Shown here: positions 62,218 through 64,000 of the stretch, piece by piece | Position numbering within the stretch: position 1 is the first letter of the stretch | Layout of the letters: the number at the start of each line of letters is the position of its first letter | NCBI GenBank assembly: GCA_041862375.1 | Contig: JBGVTE010000084.1 | Span: 1-64,000 of the forward strand | Direction: 5' to 3' | DNA length: 64,000 nucleotides | Source of the DNA: WVZL01 sp041862375 | Lineage (GTDB): Bacteria; Acidobacteriota; Aminicenantia; Aminicenantales; Aminicenantaceae | The notes under the pieces: generated by a model | The model's database searches: none | What the model was told of the DNA's origin: nothing | What the model saw: only the letters and a program-made list of their open reading frames with translations | Made by a program: the position numbers and the translations under genes

Positions 62218-62646
62218 TTAAAACTGGTATTCTTGGGGATTTTGGGCCTCGTGAGGATGACGGGGACCTTTATATACCTTAAGCTTCTTAAATGTGGCGC
62301 GACCCAGCTTGTTCTTGGGAATCATTCCCCAAACTGCTCTTCGAATAACCTCCTCTGGCTTCTTCTTCAAAAGCTCCCCGAATGTTTTTTCCTTCAAACC
62401 TCCAGGATATCCAGAGTGAGAATAGTATTTTTTTTGCTCTTCTTTTCTACCGGTTACTTTTACTTTCTCGGCATTAATAACAACTACATAATCACCGCAA
62501 TCAAGAAAATTCGAGAATTTAGGTTTCCTCTTGCCTCTCATCAGTATGGATATCTCGGTAGCCAGACGACCAAGAATTTTCCCTTCAGCATTAATCAGCC
62601 ACCACTTCTTCTCAATCTCATCTTTTTTTTGTACAAAAGTTTTCAT
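62218..62646 (-). CDS. rplM: 50S ribosomal protein L13
   Basis: A 142-residue L13: WWLINAEGKILGRLATEIS, GDYVVVINAEKVKVTGRK, and IRRAVWGMIPKNKLGR are characteristic. It is the first gene of rplM-rpsI-rpsB-tsf-pyrH-frr, with a good promoter about 46 bases upstream. Confidence 0.97.
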   Translation of the reverse strand: MKTFVQKKDEIEKKWWLINAEGKILGRLATEISILMRGKRKPKFSNFLDCGDYVVVINAEKVKVTGRKEEQKKYYSHSGYPGGLKEKTFGELLKKKPEEVIRRAVWGMIPKNKLGRATFKKLKVYKGPRHPHEAQNPQEYQF

Positions 62647-62691
62647 ACTCTTTTACCTCAGAAACAAACCCTTAATCAGGTATGATGAATT

Positions 62692-62720
62692 AAAATACTA
62701 AATCTTGAGATAGATGTCAA
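62692..62720 (-). promoter_or_regulatory. Sigma-70-type promoter of the rplM operon
   Basis: Minus strand TTGACA (62720-62715), 17 bases, TATTTT (62697-62692). It is the best -35 match in the window, as expected for a ribosomal operon. Confidence 0.8.
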
Positions 62721-62814
62721 CTTTTAATAGGGTAGAATCAATAGGTTATGTAAAGTAAGAACTAAGTCTCGAGCGAAATCCTTAACTTACCCTCCAGGAG
62801 AAAGAGGGGAAATC

Positions 62815-63513
62815 CTAATGTATCCAGACCTTCGGTTTTCTTCTTCTCATGTATATTCTTATGAGAAGAATTCCGATCAGAAAGCCGCCAATATGGGCAA
62901 ACCAAGCTACTCCCCCACCCAAACCAATGTTTAAAACCTGAAGTAAAAACCAGATTCCAAGAATAACTGCTGCAGGAATGGGAAGAATTCGAATGAAGAA
63001 GAACAAAAAAACCAAGGTTAAAACTCTCGCGCCAGGATAGAGGATTAAATAAGCACCCAACACTCCTGCGATAGCTCCACTAGCCCCTATCATCGGATAA
63101 GGGGAATTTGGATTAAAAATGATATGGGTAAGACTTGCTCCTAAGCCTGATAGCACATAAAAGATGATAAAGCGTACTGGCCCCAGAAAGTCTTCAATAT
63201 TATTACCGAATATCCAGAGGTATAGCATGTTTCCCAGAAGATGAAAAAGCCCGCCGTGTAGAAACATAGACGTGAGGAGAGTTAAGGGAGGAGAGATTCG
63301 GGCAAAATAATCTGAAGATATCCAAGGGAAGTAATGGATTGACGTGAAATGCGTAATCTCGTAGGGGATAGCTCCCATTTTATAGATATAATACTGAAAC
63401 TCCTGAGGAGAAAATACTTGGTATAAATAAACCAGAATATTAAGTCCGATAAAAAGAACGGTTACATAGGGAAAACGAGACGTGGGATTTTCATCTCTGA
63501 GGGGAATAAACAT
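62815..63513 (-). CDS. Rhomboid-family intramembrane serine protease
   Basis: A 232-residue polytopic protein with about six helices. Catalytic Ser lies in IGASGAIAGVLGAYL (about 142-156) and the His in GGVAWFAHIGGFLIG near 208. SMFLHGGLFHLLGNMLYLWI is the conserved helix 2 region. It cleaves transmembrane substrates, which are not identifiable here. The gap to rplM (62647-62814) holds only the rplM promoter. Confidence 0.93.
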   Translation of the reverse strand: MFIPLRDENPTSRFPYVTVLFIGLNILVYLYQVFSPQEFQYYIYKMGAIPYEITHFTSIHYFPWISSDYFARISPPLTLLTSMFLHGGLFHLLGNMLYLWIFGNNIEDFLGPVRFIIFYVLSGLGASLTHIIFNPNSPYPMIGASGAIAGVLGAYLILYPGARVLTLVFLFFFIRILPIPAAVILGIWFLLQVLNIGLGGGVAWFAHIGGFLIGILLIRIYMRRRKPKVWIH

Positions 63514-63583
63514 ACACGCTAAATATTATCTTGGATTAAACGAAATACTTTTGAAATATTAAGGAAATAAATCGACTCTTTCT

Positions 63584-63991
63584 TTACTCTACTCTTCTCA
63601 GCTCTTCTTCAAGACGCTTTCTGGCTGTTTCCCTCTTCCTCAACTCCATATACCTAGCAGCGTTTCTCTCTCCATCAGCTCTATGCCGCTGAGCTTTTGA
63701 AGGCTCTAGCCTTGCCAACACACTCTGATAAATGACACTCAGCCAGGAATACGGCTCGGGATAATCAGGATCTAGCTCAGCAGCTTTTTTGAGAGCAGCT
63801 ACACCGTCATAGGCGGTTTCTATTCTTTGATCATTTGTGAGATCTGGATCACCGTAGGCCTTTAACCAGCGATTTACTCCCTTCGAAAGATACACCTCAG
63901 CATTATCCGGCTCCAATTTGCTCCTCAACTCATGGAATCTATTTGCTCTATCAAAGTCTTTTCTCGGTGGTAACTCATAAAATCGGGCCAT
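63584..63991 (-). CDS. TPR protein, N-terminus open at the window edge
   Basis: At least 135 residues. EVYLSKGVNRWLKAYGDPDL and GVAALKKAAELDPDYPEPYS are TPR-type helices, and the tail is highly charged (RKRETARKRLEEELRRVE). The frame remains open upstream of the ATG at 63991 to the window end, and no ribosome site is seen, so this is probably the C-terminal part of a longer protein. Function not recognised. Confidence 0.6.
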   Translation of the reverse strand: MARFYELPPRKDFDRANRFHELRSKLEPDNAEVYLSKGVNRWLKAYGDPDLTNDQRIETAYDGVAALKKAAELDPDYPEPYSWLSVIYQSVLARLEPSKAQRHRADGERNAARYMELRKRETARKRLEEELRRVE

Positions 63992-64000
63992 GTAACTATA

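Overview
The window looks like a piece of chromosome from an uncultured, AT-leaning Gram-negative bacterium, most likely Candidatus Aminicenantes or a near relative in the Acidobacteriota. This placement is inference. It rests on three tandem GWxTD-domain lipoproteins, a large Oar-like TonB receptor with an N-terminal carboxypeptidase-regulatory domain, many TPR proteins, methylmalonyl-CoA mutase split into catalytic and B12 subunits, and a Thi4-type thiazole synthase. TolC, LolA, the TonB receptor and an RND pump show an outer membrane. No rRNA, prophage, plasmid or CRISPR was seen.

Layout. 1-3.2 kb: an acyl-CoA dehydrogenase plus B12-dependent mutase operon. 3.2-3.7 kb: a hicBA module whose toxin is frameshifted. 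3.8-11.4 kb: MTA phosphorylase with a PfkB kinase, then Sir2, LarC, FolE, MetG and a PqqB-like hydrolase. 11.4-16 kb: TsaC, a beta-barrel protein, Thi4, a glycosyltransferase and a LEA-type protein. 16-19.7 kb: an ECF sigma/anti-sigma pair and a decayed zone with two fragments of a nitrogenase-component-1-like gene on either side of a flavodoxin. 19.7-28 kb: Cca, GalE, LepA, a REP-associated transposase, TatA, a methyltransferase and a ROK kinase. 28.6-37.3 kb: the TonB receptor, a TPR protein and the three GWxTD proteins. 37.7-47 kb: a B12-radical SAM protein, tRNA-Leu(CAG), a baeRF-like protein and a TetR-controlled RND efflux operon. 47.5-59 kb: XerD, an MBL hydrolase, a methyltransferase relic, anion and sodium symporters, AMMECR1, a TAtT-like protein, an acyltransferase, LolA, and an ECF/anti-sigma/bactofilin-like operon. 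59-62.7 kb: the operon rplM-rpsI-rpsB-tsf-pyrH-frr. The end holds a rhomboid protease and a TPR protein open at the window edge.

The most distinctive signal is repetitive DNA. A RAYT with a DnaA-like C-terminal domain (24450-25448) is bounded by a perfect 32-bp inverted repeat. At least seven more copies of that repeat lie between genes or at gene ends, including one inverted pair that looks like a non-autonomous derivative. A second repeat class shares the CCTGACCC tail but has a different stem, and two further inverted-repeat element families are present. The repeat supplies the stop codon of the RAYT itself and of a sodium symporter.

Regulation visible in the sequence: two sigma-54-type -24/-12 boxes with identical spacing lie in front of two outer-membrane genes. 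Good sigma-70 promoters precede rplM, tRNA-Leu, the baeRF gene, mtnP and the tetR efflux operon. Several secreted or hypothetical proteins have a -10 box so close to the ATG that their transcripts would be leaderless.
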